NCBI RefSeq assembly: GCF_050107715.1
Contig: NZ_JBNILN010000001.1
Location: forward strand, 62,001-126,000
Reading direction: 5' to 3'
DNA length: 64,000 bases
From: Metabacillus_B sp050107715
GTDB lineage: Bacteria; Bacillota; Bacilli; Bacillales; Bacillaceae
Below the pieces are notes generated by a model. The model had not been told where the DNA came from, ran no database searches, and saw only the letters and a program-made list of their open reading frames with translations. This document shows, piece after piece, positions 25,560-34,200 of this stretch. The first letter of the stretch is position 1, and every line of letters starts with the position of its first letter. The position numbers and the translations under genes were made by a program.

Positions 25560-26075
25560 GTGCGTTGTCTGGCAAGAATGTCTGACATCGCATGAACTAG
25601 CCCCCGTTGTCTGACAAGAATGTCTGACATCGCATGAATTAGCCCCCGTGTCTGACAAGAATGTCTGACATCGCATAAATTAGCGCCCGTTGTCTGACAA
25701 GAATGTCTGACATCGCGGGGAATGCTTCTGTTGTCTGACAAGAATGTCTGACATCGCATGAACTAGCGCCCGTGTCTGACAAGAATGTCTGACATCGCGT
25801 GAATTCCGCCCGTTGTCTGACAAGAATGTCTGACATCGCATGAACTAGCCCCCGTTGTCTGACAAGAATGTCTGACATCGCATGAATTAGCCCCCGTTGT
25901 CTGACAAGAATGTCTGACATCGCGGGGAAAAGCTCCCGTTGTCTGACAAGAATGTCTGACATCGCATGAATTAGCCCCCGTGTCTGACAAGAATGTCTGA
26001 CATCGCGGGGAAAAGCTCCCGATGTCTGACAAGAATGTCTGACATCGCATGAATTAGCCCCCGTTGTCTGACAAC
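25560..26075. repeat. Tandem array of GTCTGAC double-dyad repeats
   Basis: Twelve full units and one partial of about 41-43 bases. The constant part is TTGTCTGACAAGAATGTCTG followed by ACATCGC; it holds two dyads (TTGTC-T-GACAA and ATGTC-T-GACAT) whose centres are 13 bases apart. The variable 14-16 bases fall into a few classes, such as ATGAACTAGCCCCC or GGGGAAAAGCTCCC. The period drifts by a base, so reverse-strand frames (repeats of MSDILVRQR) are not coding. It is not a CRISPR: the spacers recur and are too short. Confidence 0.9.
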
Positions 26076-26083
26076 GTGTACTA

Positions 26084-26118
26084 AGAAAAAAAGGCTGCCG
26101 GATCTTTTCGGCAGCCTT
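26084..26118 (-). terminator. Intrinsic terminator after yugN
   Basis: AAGGCTGCCG ... CGGCAGCCTT stem followed by seven T on the minus strand, next to the repeat array. Confidence 0.9.
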
Positions 26119-26121
26119 CTG

Positions 26122-26526
26122 CTATGGCAATAGGATACTTTCCAGCTCTTTTACAAGCGACTTCCCTAAATCCACATATTCTTTCGGAAAGGATGCGTCT
26201 TTATCCTGCGGCTCAGAAAACTGGTTAAATGATGCCTGGAAGTTCCCGACTCTTGCGTGGTCATCCAGCCCAATCTGATATTTATGAGATAAAAGGTATG
26301 GACGCCCAAGCTTTACTGAAGTATTTTTCGAATCCAGTGCACCGGCTGCTGCTGTAAAAGGGAGCCTTAAAAACTGATAACCGACTTCATCGTCAATTTT
26401 ATAATCAAACGAGCCTTTTTCATAATCCCAGCCTCCGCCAATCGAATACCCAAGCGGTTTAAGCTCCGTTTCCAGATCAAAGAGACTATACTGCTCCCCT
26501 TCGAGAGCTGAAGGGATTTCAATCAT
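26122..26526 (-). CDS. yugN: YugN-like family protein
   Basis: 134-aa soluble protein of the YugN family. The text LKPLGYSIGGGWDYEKGSFDYKID and YQFLRLPFTA corresponds to the family core; the function is unknown. GAGGTGATCCG precedes the ATG. Positioned between yugO and pgi as in B. subtilis, which supports the assignment. Confidence 0.88.
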   Translation of the reverse strand: MIEIPSALEGEQYSLFDLETELKPLGYSIGGGWDYEKGSFDYKIDDEVGYQFLRLPFTAAAGALDSKNTSVKLGRPYLLSHKYQIGLDDHARVGNFQASFNQFSEPQDKDASFPKEYVDLGKSLVKELESILLP

Positions 26527-26641
26527 CGGATCACCTCTTTTTAGGATTAGGTTCTCCTTTTAACGGGGTTTCATGCAGCTGGCGGGTCAGCATATTGCGG
26601 CTGTAACTACCGCTTCGCCCGCTGATCCTTTCGGTTCCAAT

Positions 26642-26677
26642 AAAAAAAGCTGATTCCCGCAAGAATCAGCTTTTTTT
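26642..26677 (-). terminator. Intrinsic terminator after pgi
   Basis: AAAGCTGATTC ... AATCAGCTTT with T/A runs on both sides; the minus strand ends in seven T. Confidence 0.85.
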
Positions 26678-26684
26678 CCCTGAA

Positions 26685-28034
26685 TTATTTCAAACGCTTT
26701 TCAAGCTCTGCTTTCTTTTCTTCGAATCCCGGCTTGCCTAAAAGAGCAAACATGTTGACTTTATAGGCTTCGACTCCCGGCTGGTCAAACGGATTCACAC
26801 CGAGCAGGTACCCGCTCATCGCACAGGCAATTTCAAAGAAATAAGCAAGGTAACCGAAAGTGTACGCATCCATTGCCGGCACGTTTACAATCAGGTTGGG
26901 TACATCGCCGTCAGTGTGGGCAAGCATGGTTCCTTCAAATGCTTTTTTATTAACAAAATCCACATTTTTTCCGGCAAGATAATTTAAGCCGTCCAAATCG
27001 TTATCCTCTTCTTCAATAAGAAGCTCGTGCCTGGATTGTTCCACGTTCAAAACCGTCTCAAAGAGATCTCTGCGCCCTTCTTGGACATATTGTCCAAGAG
27101 AATGCAAATCGGTTGAGAAGTTAGCAGAAGAAGGGAAAATGCCTTTTTGGTCTTTTCCTTCACTTTCGCCGAATAGCTGCTTCCACCATTCAGAGAAGTA
27201 TTGGAGACCCGGCTCATAGTTGATGAGCATTTCAATGGTTTTGCCTTTTGAATACAAAACATTTCTGACAGCGGCATATTGGTATGCAGCATTTTCTTCA
27301 AGCTCTGAGCTTGAGAAATCGTTCATTGCATCTGCTGCACCTTTCATCATCGACTCAATGTCGTTTCCTGCAACCGCGATTGGAAGAAGGCCTACCGCTG
27401 TTAGTACAGAATAACGGCCGCCCACATCATCAGGTATAACGAAGCTTTCGTACCCTTCTTCGTCAGCAAGCGTTTTGAGAGCTCCGCGAGCTTTATCAGT
27501 GGTTGCATAGATGCGTGTACGCGCCTCTTCTTTTCCGTATTTTTCTTCCAGGAGCTTACGGAAAATACGGAATGCCAGTGCAGGCTCGGTTGTCGTCCCA
27601 GATTTGGAAATGACATTGATCGAGAAATCTTTGCCTTTCAGCAGATCCATCAAATCCCTCATATAAGAAGAGCTGATGTTGTTTCCTGCAAAAATAACCT
27701 GTGGTGTTTTTCGGTCTTCTTTGGATAGTGCATTATAGAACGAATGGTTCAGCATCTCAATAGCTGCACGGGCACCAAGGTAAGATCCTCCGATACCGAT
27801 AACGATAAGAACATCCGAATCCTCTTTAATTTTAGCGGCGCTTTTTTGAATGCGTCCGAACTCTTCTTTATCATAATTGACAGGAAGATCGACCCAGCCT
27901 AAGTAATCGCTGCCTGCACCTGTTTTTTCGTGTATGGAATGATGCGCTACTTTCACGAAATCGCGCAGGTATGTAACTTCATGCTCATTGAAAAAGGACA
28001 GCGCTTTGGAATAATCAAAACGAACATGTGTCAT
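26685..28034 (-). CDS. pgi: Glucose-6-phosphate isomerase
   Basis: 449 aa, usual length for the Gram-positive enzyme. Interconverts glucose-6-P and fructose-6-P. Seen are VIGIGGSYLGARAA, NVISKSGTTTEPALAFR (phosphate-binding SIS loop), GGRYSVLTAVGLLPIAV, the catalytic Glu region QLFGESEGKDQKGIFP, and the terminal PFDQPGVEAYKVNMF with its Lys. The start at 28034 has GGAGGATGAAACC just upstream; the 16-codon upstream extension has no site. Monocistronic. Confidence 0.95.
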   Translation of the reverse strand: MTHVRFDYSKALSFFNEHEVTYLRDFVKVAHHSIHEKTGAGSDYLGWVDLPVNYDKEEFGRIQKSAAKIKEDSDVLIVIGIGGSYLGARAAIEMLNHSFYNALSKEDRKTPQVIFAGNNISSSYMRDLMDLLKGKDFSINVISKSGTTTEPALAFRIFRKLLEEKYGKEEARTRIYATTDKARGALKTLADEEGYESFVIPDDVGGRYSVLTAVGLLPIAVAGNDIESMMKGAADAMNDFSSSELEENAAYQYAAVRNVLYSKGKTIEMLINYEPGLQYFSEWWKQLFGESEGKDQKGIFPSSANFSTDLHSLGQYVQEGRRDLFETVLNVEQSRHELLIEEEDNDLDGLNYLAGKNVDFVNKKAFEGTMLAHTDGDVPNLIVNVPAMDAYTFGYLAYFFEIACAMSGYLLGVNPFDQPGVEAYKVNMFALLGKPGFEEKKAELEKRLK

Positions 28035-28222
28035 GGTTTCATCCTCCGATACTAAATTATTTGCCTCTTTCACTTTACCCAAACTAGTTCTTTAAATCAA
28101 GCATGCCCTTAGTTGAAAGCGATGCCATATATAAATTTTCCTTTTGACTCATTCTAAAAAGCTGTTACATTAGATAGTAAGATGGAAAATTTTCCTGATT
28201 TCCAGTTTTATCGGAGGGACCC

Positions 28223-28729
28223 ATGAAAACGACAATACGATTAGCCACACAAGCGGACGCCTATAAAATGACACGTTACATAAAAAAAATCCTTGGTGAA
28301 ACCCCCTATATGATCAGCGAGGCTTCTGAATATGAACCTTCCATAGAAGATGAAGAATATTGGATCAAACAAACGTATCAGGATGGGGGTATGATTCTGC
28401 TTGCCTTTTCCGGACGAAGCCTGGTTGGAATGCTTAATGTTAACCGGCAAAAACGAAACCGCAGGAACCATGTCTGCTCCTTTGGCATATCAGTAACTAA
28501 AAATCATCAGGGAAGCGGGATCGGCAAAGAGCTGATGCGGAGAATGATTGACTGGTGCAAAAATGAACGGGGTCTTGAAAAAATCACACTTGAGGTTTTC
28601 TCAAATAATGATATAGCTATACAATTGTATGAAAAACTCGGATTTATTGAAGAAGGCAGAATGCAAAAAGAAATTCGGTATGAAACGGGTGAATACGCGG
28701 ATATGATTACAATGGCTCTATTCCTTTAA
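28223..28729 (+). CDS. GNAT family N-acetyltransferase
   Basis: 168 aa. The acetyl-CoA-binding motif is NHQGSGIGKELMRRMIDWC; VFSNNDIAIQLYEKLGFIEEGRM is the RimJ/RimL-like C-terminal motif. Related proteins acetylate ribosomal proteins or small amines; the substrate here is unknown. GGAGGG precedes the ATG. Divergent from pgi. Confidence 0.88.
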   Translation: MKTTIRLATQADAYKMTRYIKKILGETPYMISEASEYEPSIEDEEYWIKQTYQDGGMILLAFSGRSLVGMLNVNRQKRNRRNHVCSFGISVTKNHQGSGIGKELMRRMIDWCKNERGLEKITLEVFSNNDIAIQLYEKLGFIEEGRMQKEIRYETGEYADMITMALFL

Positions 28730-28769
28730 AGCCTGCCGATCCATTTTTGGCTCCTCTGCCCTATTATAA

Positions 28770-28813
28770 GAAAAGACCCAAGAAAGATCCTCATGGGAGC
28801 GGTCTTGGGTCTT
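28770..28813 (-). terminator. Intrinsic terminator after yugJ
   Basis: AAGACCCAAGA ... TCTTGGGTCTT stem then TTTTCTTATAA on the minus strand. Confidence 0.85.
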
Positions 28814-28841
28814 CGTTCAATAGTGCAGCCTGATGACTCTC

Positions 28842-30005
28842 TTACAGGGAAGCTTGCAGGATGTCGACTACGTCTTTCTTTTGAAGCGGATTGAAACGGC
28901 CGAATTCACCGTTGATCATCGCTTTATCGGCCATTAAATCAATGTTTTCCTCATTGATATTGTAGTCAGCCAAACGGGAAGGCGCTCCGAGACTGCTCCA
29001 GAACTCCTGAAGTCTGCTGATTCCTTCTAGAGCCGTTTCTTCATCCGTCTTACCTTCCGGATCCACGTCGAATACGCGGACAGCAAGCTGTTTAAAGCGC
29101 GCTGTGTCTACATGGAGGTTATGCTTCATCCAGTTAGGGAAGATGATCGCCAGCCCGCCTGCATGAGGAATATCATAAACAGCTGATACGGCATGCTCTA
29201 TGTTATGGGATGCCCAGTCTCCGGGAGCCCCCATTTGAAGGGTTCCGTTCAGAGCAATCGTGCCGTTATAAAGGATCGTTTCACGAAGCTCGTAGTTTTC
29301 CAGATCTTCAAGCAAATTTGGAGCAGCTTCCATCACCGTTTTCAATACGGCCTCGCACATACGGTCTTGAAGCGGCGTGTTGGAAGCACGGTTGAAATAC
29401 TGCTCAAACACGTGGGACATCATGTCCACTATGCCATATACTGTATGATCCTTCGGAACAGTGAAAGTATTAACCGGGTCAAGAATCGAGAATTTAGGGA
29501 ATGTAAGGGGGCTGCCCCATCCATATTTCTCTTGGGTTTCCCAGTTTGTAATGACCGAACCGGCGTTCATTTCTGAACCGGTTGCTGCTAATGTCAATAC
29601 AGTACCGAATGGAAGAGCATCCTCCGGAGTATGTTTCTTCGTGACAATGTCCCAGGCATCTCCATCATATTTCGCTCCGGCGGCAATGGCTTTTGTACAG
29701 TCAATGACACTTCCTCCACCAACTGCAAGAATAACCTCGACCCCTTCACTCTTACAGATGTCCACTCCCTTTCTGACAGTAGTCAGACGTGGGTTTGGCT
29801 CTACTCCTGCAAGCTCGGAAACCTCAGCACCTATTTCATTCAGGACAGACAGAACCTGATCATACAGCCCGCTTCGTTTAATGCTTCCTCCTCCATATAC
29901 AAGCAATACTTTTTTCCCGTATTGAGGCAGCTCGGTTTTCAATTGGCCGAGCTGGCCTTTTCCAAAAATAAGCTTAGTCGGATTGTAATATGTAAAGTTT
30001 TCCAT
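28842..30005 (-). CDS. yugJ: Iron-containing NADH/NADPH-dependent alcohol (butanol) dehydrogenase YugJ
   Basis: 387 aa. Iron-type alcohol dehydrogenase: nucleotide-binding VLLVYGGGSIKRSGLYD and AVGGGSVIDCTKAIA, TLAATGSEMNAGSV, and metal ligands in DMMSHVFEQYF, NIEHAVSAVYDIPHAGGLAI. It belongs to the butanol-dehydrogenase branch (BdhA-like), acting on aldehydes and alcohols in the cytoplasm. The ATG is preceded by GGAGGCGATTTTAAC. B. subtilis has the pair yugJ/yugK; only one copy is present here. Confidence 0.9.
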   Translation of the reverse strand: MENFTYYNPTKLIFGKGQLGQLKTELPQYGKKVLLVYGGGSIKRSGLYDQVLSVLNEIGAEVSELAGVEPNPRLTTVRKGVDICKSEGVEVILAVGGGSVIDCTKAIAAGAKYDGDAWDIVTKKHTPEDALPFGTVLTLAATGSEMNAGSVITNWETQEKYGWGSPLTFPKFSILDPVNTFTVPKDHTVYGIVDMMSHVFEQYFNRASNTPLQDRMCEAVLKTVMEAAPNLLEDLENYELRETILYNGTIALNGTLQMGAPGDWASHNIEHAVSAVYDIPHAGGLAIIFPNWMKHNLHVDTARFKQLAVRVFDVDPEGKTDEETALEGISRLQEFWSSLGAPSRLADYNINEENIDLMADKAMINGEFGRFNPLQKKDVVDILQASL

Positions 30006-30197
30006 GTTAAAATCGCCTCCTCAAATTTACACCTGTATTATGGACCTCGGACCATTCACTTGTAAAGAAATGCGCCTCGGTAGTATCTGCTATATTGCTT
30101 CTTTCTATAGGGCTTTTTACTAATTTCCGGATGTATATTTTTCAGCCCTTTCCGCACATTAACATTGAATCCATTAAACATCAGGAGGGAATAAAAT

Positions 30198-30431
30198 ATG
30201 AGTGGAATTCAGCGCGCAGCACTTGTACTTACCATTATTGGAGCTGTTAACTGGGGATTGATCGGATTTTTTCAATTTGATCTCGTAGCAGCCATCTTCG
30301 GCGGACAGAGTGCAGCTCTATCCCGCATCATCTATGGCTTAGTTGGAATTGCGGGATTAATTAACATCGGCCTTCTATTCAAGCCGGCTGCAGAACTCGG
30401 GCGCACAGAGCCAAAACCCGAGACAAGATAA
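30198..30431 (+). CDS. yuzA: DUF378 family small membrane protein YuzA
   Basis: 77 aa with two membrane helices: RAALVLTIIGAVNWGLIGFF (the NWGL motif typical of DUF378) and IIYGLVGIAGLINIGLLF. Function unknown. Preceded by AGGAGG and followed by a terminator. Divergent from yugJ as in B. subtilis. Confidence 0.9.
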   Translation: MSGIQRAALVLTIIGAVNWGLIGFFQFDLVAAIFGGQSAALSRIIYGLVGIAGLINIGLLFKPAAELGRTEPKPETR

Positions 30432-30448
30432 CAGCATTTTCCGGAAGC

Positions 30449-30478
30449 AGGGCACTCAAACGGGTGCCCTCTTTTTAT
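30449..30478 (+). terminator. Intrinsic terminator after yuzA
   Basis: GGGCAC ... GTGCCC stem followed by TCTTTTTATTATT. Confidence 0.75.
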
Positions 30479-30588
30479 TATTGGCAGGACATTAACATGC
30501 TTCCCCAGTCCTTTAGCACCTTCCACTGTTTTAGAAAGCACAGAGCAGGTTATAAAGTATTATGACGAAATGATACGAGGGCTGGAAG

Positions 30589-31998
30589 ATGCAGAAAAAC
30601 GATGCAAACCAACAGCAGAGGAAAAACGTAATACCTATTGTGGCCGTCCTGATGTCAGGCGCATTTATAGCGATTTTGAATCAGACCCTGCTTGCGACTG
30701 CCTTGCCGCACATTATGGAAGAACTGAGTTTATCTTCAGTTACTGCCCAGTGGCTGCAAACCGTGTTCCTTTTAGTAAATGGGATAATGATCCCGATAAC
30801 AGCATTTTTAACTGGAAAGTTTACAACTAGAGCCTTGTATTTAAGTGCAATGGGTCTATTTGCGGCAGGTACGCTGATATGTGCTGTTTCCGGGGGATTT
30901 ACGATGCTGATTATGGGCCGGATTTTACAGGGGGCAGGGGCAGGAATTATCATTCCGCTTATTCAAACGGTTCTGTTTGTTATTTTCCCGGTTGAAAAAC
31001 GCGGTCAGGCAATGGGTTTCTTTGGACTTGTCATCGCTTTTGCACCGGCAATCGGACCAGTGCTGTCCGGATGGCTTGTGGATGAATACTCCTGGAGAAC
31101 CCTTTTCTATGTCGTGCTTCCAATTGCTATAGTTGATATCATCATTGCATTCTTTATCATCAAGAACGTAACAAAACAGACCTATCCGCAGTTGGATTTC
31201 CCTTCCATTGTGTTATCTACTCTTGGTTTTGGCGGGCTGCTATTCGGATTCAGCAGTGCAGGCAATACAGGATGGTCTAATCCTGCTGTCCTCATTACTC
31301 TTATAATCGGAGTGATTGCGCTGGTTGTCTTTATTACGAGACAATCAAAGCTGAAAGAGCCTATCCTGGAATTTAAAGTATTTCAGAACCGGATCTTTAC
31401 CATCACCACCGGGATAGCTTCTATTGTGTTTCTCGTCATGATTTCAAGCGCAACCATTCTTCCGATCTTCATGCAGAATATGCTCGGCTACTCCGCTCTT
31501 AAGTCCGGTCTTATGCTCTTGCCTGGCGCAATCTTGATGGGAGCTCTTTCCCCTGTTTCCGGGAAACTGTATGACCGGATCGGGGCAAAAAAGCTTGCGG
31601 TTCCAGGGCTCGTCATTGCCACCATCACGACGTTTATGATGAGCAGCCTGTCCGTTTCCACCTCTTTCCTCTATTTAACATCGGTCAATGCTGTGAGGCT
31701 TTTAGGTGTAGGAATGGTCATGATGCCTGTAACGACAGCAGGTTTGAACCAGCTGCCAAAACATTTAATCTCGCATGGTACGGCGATGAATAATACGATG
31801 CGGCAAATTGCGGGATCAATTGGAACAGCAATCCTTTTTACTGTCATTGCCGCTGCACAAATGAATGCACCCGGGCAGGGTCCGGAAAAAATGATCCACG
31901 GTGTCAATGTCTCGTTTCTCGTTACAGGGTGTATATGTGCAGCCGGAGTCATCTTTGCCCTTTTTATTAAAGAGGAAAGAAAGGATCACGCCGATTAG
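30589..31998 (+). CDS. MFS drug:H+ antiporter, DHA2 (EmrB/QacA) family
   Basis: 469 aa, 14 predicted membrane helices. NQTLLATALPHIMEELSL is helix 1, WLQTVFLLVNGIMIPITAFL follows, and GRILQGAGAGIIIPL with GFFGLVIAFAPAIGPVLSGW is the DHA2 motif C. It resembles LmrB and MdtP efflux proteins of bacilli. GAGGGCTGGAAG precedes the ATG. It lies at the left edge of a segment not matching the B. subtilis gene order. Confidence 0.88.
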   Translation: MQKNDANQQQRKNVIPIVAVLMSGAFIAILNQTLLATALPHIMEELSLSSVTAQWLQTVFLLVNGIMIPITAFLTGKFTTRALYLSAMGLFAAGTLICAVSGGFTMLIMGRILQGAGAGIIIPLIQTVLFVIFPVEKRGQAMGFFGLVIAFAPAIGPVLSGWLVDEYSWRTLFYVVLPIAIVDIIIAFFIIKNVTKQTYPQLDFPSIVLSTLGFGGLLFGFSSAGNTGWSNPAVLITLIIGVIALVVFITRQSKLKEPILEFKVFQNRIFTITTGIASIVFLVMISSATILPIFMQNMLGYSALKSGLMLLPGAILMGALSPVSGKLYDRIGAKKLAVPGLVIATITTFMMSSLSVSTSFLYLTSVNAVRLLGVGMVMMPVTTAGLNQLPKHLISHGTAMNNTMRQIAGSIGTAILFTVIAAAQMNAPGQGPEKMIHGVNVSFLVTGCICAAGVIFALFIKEERKDHAD

Positions 31999-32089
31999 TT
32001 CAATTTAAAAAGCATTCGGATAGGGCGTACGTGTTTTTGTCCGGGTCGGCGCTCCGAACGGTCTACGGCATGGAACGAGGACGAACCCA

Positions 32090-32493
32090 ATGAGAAAAAA
32101 AGAACAGCTGCAGCGTTTGTGCTGCCCATCAGCGCGTTATTGTCCGGCTGCCAGTCACAGCAAAAGGAAAACATCGTCGGTTACGGGAAGACCGGTAACG
32201 AAAAAAACGTCCGCCTCGCGATTGAGCGTACTAGCGGTATCGAACACCTGAAAGAGATCAGAGCGTATGTCGCAACGATGAATAAGGATGCGGCTGAACC
32301 CCTTTATGAAAAAAAGAGCATCGACTATGTAGAAGAGAACCAAACAGTCACAATCAATTACTGCAAAAAAATAGGTAACCAACACCCGGTCTGGTGTTTC
32401 TTTATGGTATATTCTAAAATAAGTAAATTGAGGTTTATAATACCATTTACTCAAGATATAATTACGCTGACAGTTTTAAATGAAAATCTTTAA
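32090..32493 (+). pseudogene. Lipoprotein gene frameshifted in a poly-A tract
   Basis: An ATG at 32090 with ACGAGGACG upstream opens MRKK and then goes out of frame at a run of seven A (32095-32101). One extra A would give MRKKRTAAAFVLPISALLSG ending in lipobox LSGC, a normal lipoprotein signal, and then a hydrophilic domain (NIVGYGKTGNEKNVRLAIER and onward) to about codon 90. The last part (after INYCKK) looks foreign, with a short hairpin at 32380-32402, so the 3' end may also be lost. Family not recognised. Confidence 0.6.
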
Positions 32494-32501
32494 AAAAGCG
32501 G

Positions 32502-32855
32502 GTGAGAAGACTGAAATATTTTTTTATAATCTCATCATTATTTTTTCTGCTATTTGGATGCAATAGCAATGATTCACAAGACATTTCTAAAAAACTTCAA
32601 AATCCTAGTGACGATCGGACACTGGCAGGGGTTGCTTATAAAGGAAAGGAGGGCACCTGGTTAATTGAAGATGCAAAAGAAGTTAATTTGGAGGGTTACG
32701 ATTTAGAAAAAGTAAGAAAAGTGTTCCCGAAAGTAATTGGTATCAATAATGGGAGCAAAGGGGTTCAATCGGGAGATAAGATAAAGATCTGGTATGATTT
32801 TATCCGAGAATCCACCCCCCCAAAAACCAACGTATTGAAGTATCAAATCTATTAG
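32502..32855 (+). CDS. Putative lipoprotein, DUF3221-like
   Basis: 117 aa from a GTG start. The signal peptide LKYFFIISSLFFLLFGCNS has a lipobox LFGC. The mature part includes TLAGVAYKGKEGTWLIEDAK and SGDKIKIWYDFIRESTPP, similar to the DUF3221/YobA beta-barrel pattern, ending KYQIY. A run of seven C near the end could hide a frameshift. It is lower in GC than its neighbours and sits directly before an IS remnant, so it was probably acquired with it. Whether it is expressed is uncertain: the ribosome site is weak. Confidence 0.55.
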   Translation: MRRLKYFFIISSLFFLLFGCNSNDSQDISKKLQNPSDDRTLAGVAYKGKEGTWLIEDAKEVNLEGYDLEKVRKVFPKVIGINNGSKGVQSGDKIKIWYDFIRESTPPKTNVLKYQIY

Positions 32856-33577
32856 ACAAAGGGGCAAAAAAAGAAACGGCTTCGGTTGTTACGAGGGAAC
32901 AGGATGCCCGGTGTATTAATTCGCCCCGGAAAACCCCATGGCCCCCACTATTTAGCGCATACCACCATTGGTGCAGCCAATGGCATAATCATTGATATTC
33001 ATCCAACGGCAGGAAACGTCAACGATTGTTGAACGGTTAAATGTGACGAAAGAAAAATTCAATTTTACGATACTAAAACCACGCAGATTCATCACGGGCT
33101 TTCAACTTTAGGGATCAATGGTTATATCAGTTCAACGGAATCCAATACAGCTTTTAAATGCCCAGGATCACTATTTATGTTTCAATCAAAACTCCTCCCT
33201 TTTCCGCATTTGGGTAGAAGTAAAAATGGAAACTTTGTCAAAACCTATGCCGCCAAAGTAAAAGACTGCAAGGGGTGCCCCCTTACGAGATCAGTGTTTC
33301 GGACAGACAGCCAGTAAACGAACAATCTGCCATCCAATTGCGCATGAATGGCTGGAAGCGAATGCCGAGAGAACCAAAACATGTGAGTACAAGAGGGTCC
33401 AAAAACTAAGAGGAATTTGGTGTGAGGGAACCTTTGGTACGCTGAAAACAAAACACAATCTATATAAGACGTATAAAAGGGGCATGAAAAAAATTCTTGA
33501 ACAATGCCTCTTTTCAGCGATGGCAATAAATCTAAAAAGAATGGTAAAAAGATTAGTTCCAAAGGAGAGGAAATAGA
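32856..33577 (+). pseudogene. Degenerate IS1182-type transposase remnant
   Basis: Translated fragments in shifting frames: VTREQDARC, then RPGKPHGPHYLAHTTIGAAN and GIIIDIHPTAGNVND, then ERLNVTKEKFNFTILK, then WCEGTFGTLKTKHNLYKTYK and RGMKKILEQCLFSAMAINLK. These are the DDE core and the C-terminal block of IS1182-family transposases. Several stops and frameshifts separate them and the N-terminal third is missing, so it is inactive. No terminal inverted repeats found by eye. Confidence 0.75.
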
Positions 33578-33604
33578 GAAAAAACACACCCTAAAAAAGC
33601 AAAA

Positions 33605-33648
33605 AGAAGACAAAAGGGAAAGGAGACTGCGCTCCTTTCCCTTTTGTC
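33605..33648 (-). terminator. Strong terminator after yugI
   Basis: ACAAAAGGGAAAGGAG and its complement form a 16-bp stem with a 6-base loop; on the minus strand it continues CTTCTTTTTGC. Confidence 0.85.
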
Positions 33649-33682
33649 AATAGCCCCGGATCACGGATGCCTTTTTTGCTTA

Positions 33683-34081
33683 TTACTTTTTAGATTGTTC
33701 AATCCATTCTTCAAGCTTTTCTTTTAGCGTATTGAAGCCTTGAGCAGAATCACCGGAAGAATAAGACGATGATGCTGATGCAGCAGCTGCTTGTTTCTTT
33801 CTAGGCTGCTTTTTTGGTTCCGGACGCTCAGGAGCCTCTTGAGTTGCGCGGATAGAAAGGCTCATCTTCCCTGCTTTTTCATCAATAGAAAGGACTTTAA
33901 CCTGAACTTCTTCACCGGTTTTCAAATGCTCGTTAATATCTTTAACAAAGCTGTGTGTCACTTCAGAAATATGAACAAGGCCCTGAGTATCGCCATCAAG
34001 CGCTACAAACGCTCCGTATGGCTGAATGCCTGTAATTTTCCCTGTATATACGTTTCCAACTTCATAAGTGGCTGTCATCAT
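33683..34081 (-). CDS. yugI: S1-domain RNA-binding protein YugI (general stress protein 13)
   Basis: 132 aa. An S1 RNA-binding domain occupies residues 1-75: YEVGNVYTGKITGIQPYGAF, then GLVHISEVTHSFVKDINEHL and VKVLSIDEKAGKMSLSIRAT. A charged linker and a conserved tail QGFNTLKEKLEEWIEQS follow. B. subtilis YugI/GSP13 binds ribosomes. AGGAG precedes tandem ATG codons at 34081 and 34078; either may be used. Terminated by a strong hairpin. Confidence 0.92.
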   Translation of the reverse strand: MMTATYEVGNVYTGKITGIQPYGAFVALDGDTQGLVHISEVTHSFVKDINEHLKTGEEVQVKVLSIDEKAGKMSLSIRATQEAPERPEPKKQPRKKQAAAASASSSYSSGDSAQGFNTLKEKLEEWIEQSKK

Positions 34082-34159
34082 TAAACACTCCTAAAAAATT
34101 TATATTTCGGTCTACATACGCAAGTAAAGATTATATCATAACTTGTGTTATTTTTCAAA

Positions 34160-34193
34160 AATAAATAAAAGACTGCAGATGTCTCTGCAGTCT
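34160..34193 (-). terminator. Intrinsic terminator after the anti-sigma gene
   Basis: AGACTGCAG ... CTGCAGTCT stem, then TTTATTTATTTTT on the minus strand, eight bases past the stop. Confidence 0.85.
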
Positions 34194-34200
34194 AATCCTT

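Noticed and set aside
25541..26050. Reverse-strand frames with repeated MSDILVRQR text as repeat proteins
   Set aside because: The unit length varies between 41 and 43 bases so the frames break; no ribosome site; the text merely follows the DNA repeat.
25560..26075. CRISPR array
   Set aside because: Variable parts are only 14-16 bases and recur in a few types; no cas genes nearby.
33245..33613. Reverse-strand frames rich in Phe over the IS remnant
   Set aside because: They are antisense to recognisable transposase text.
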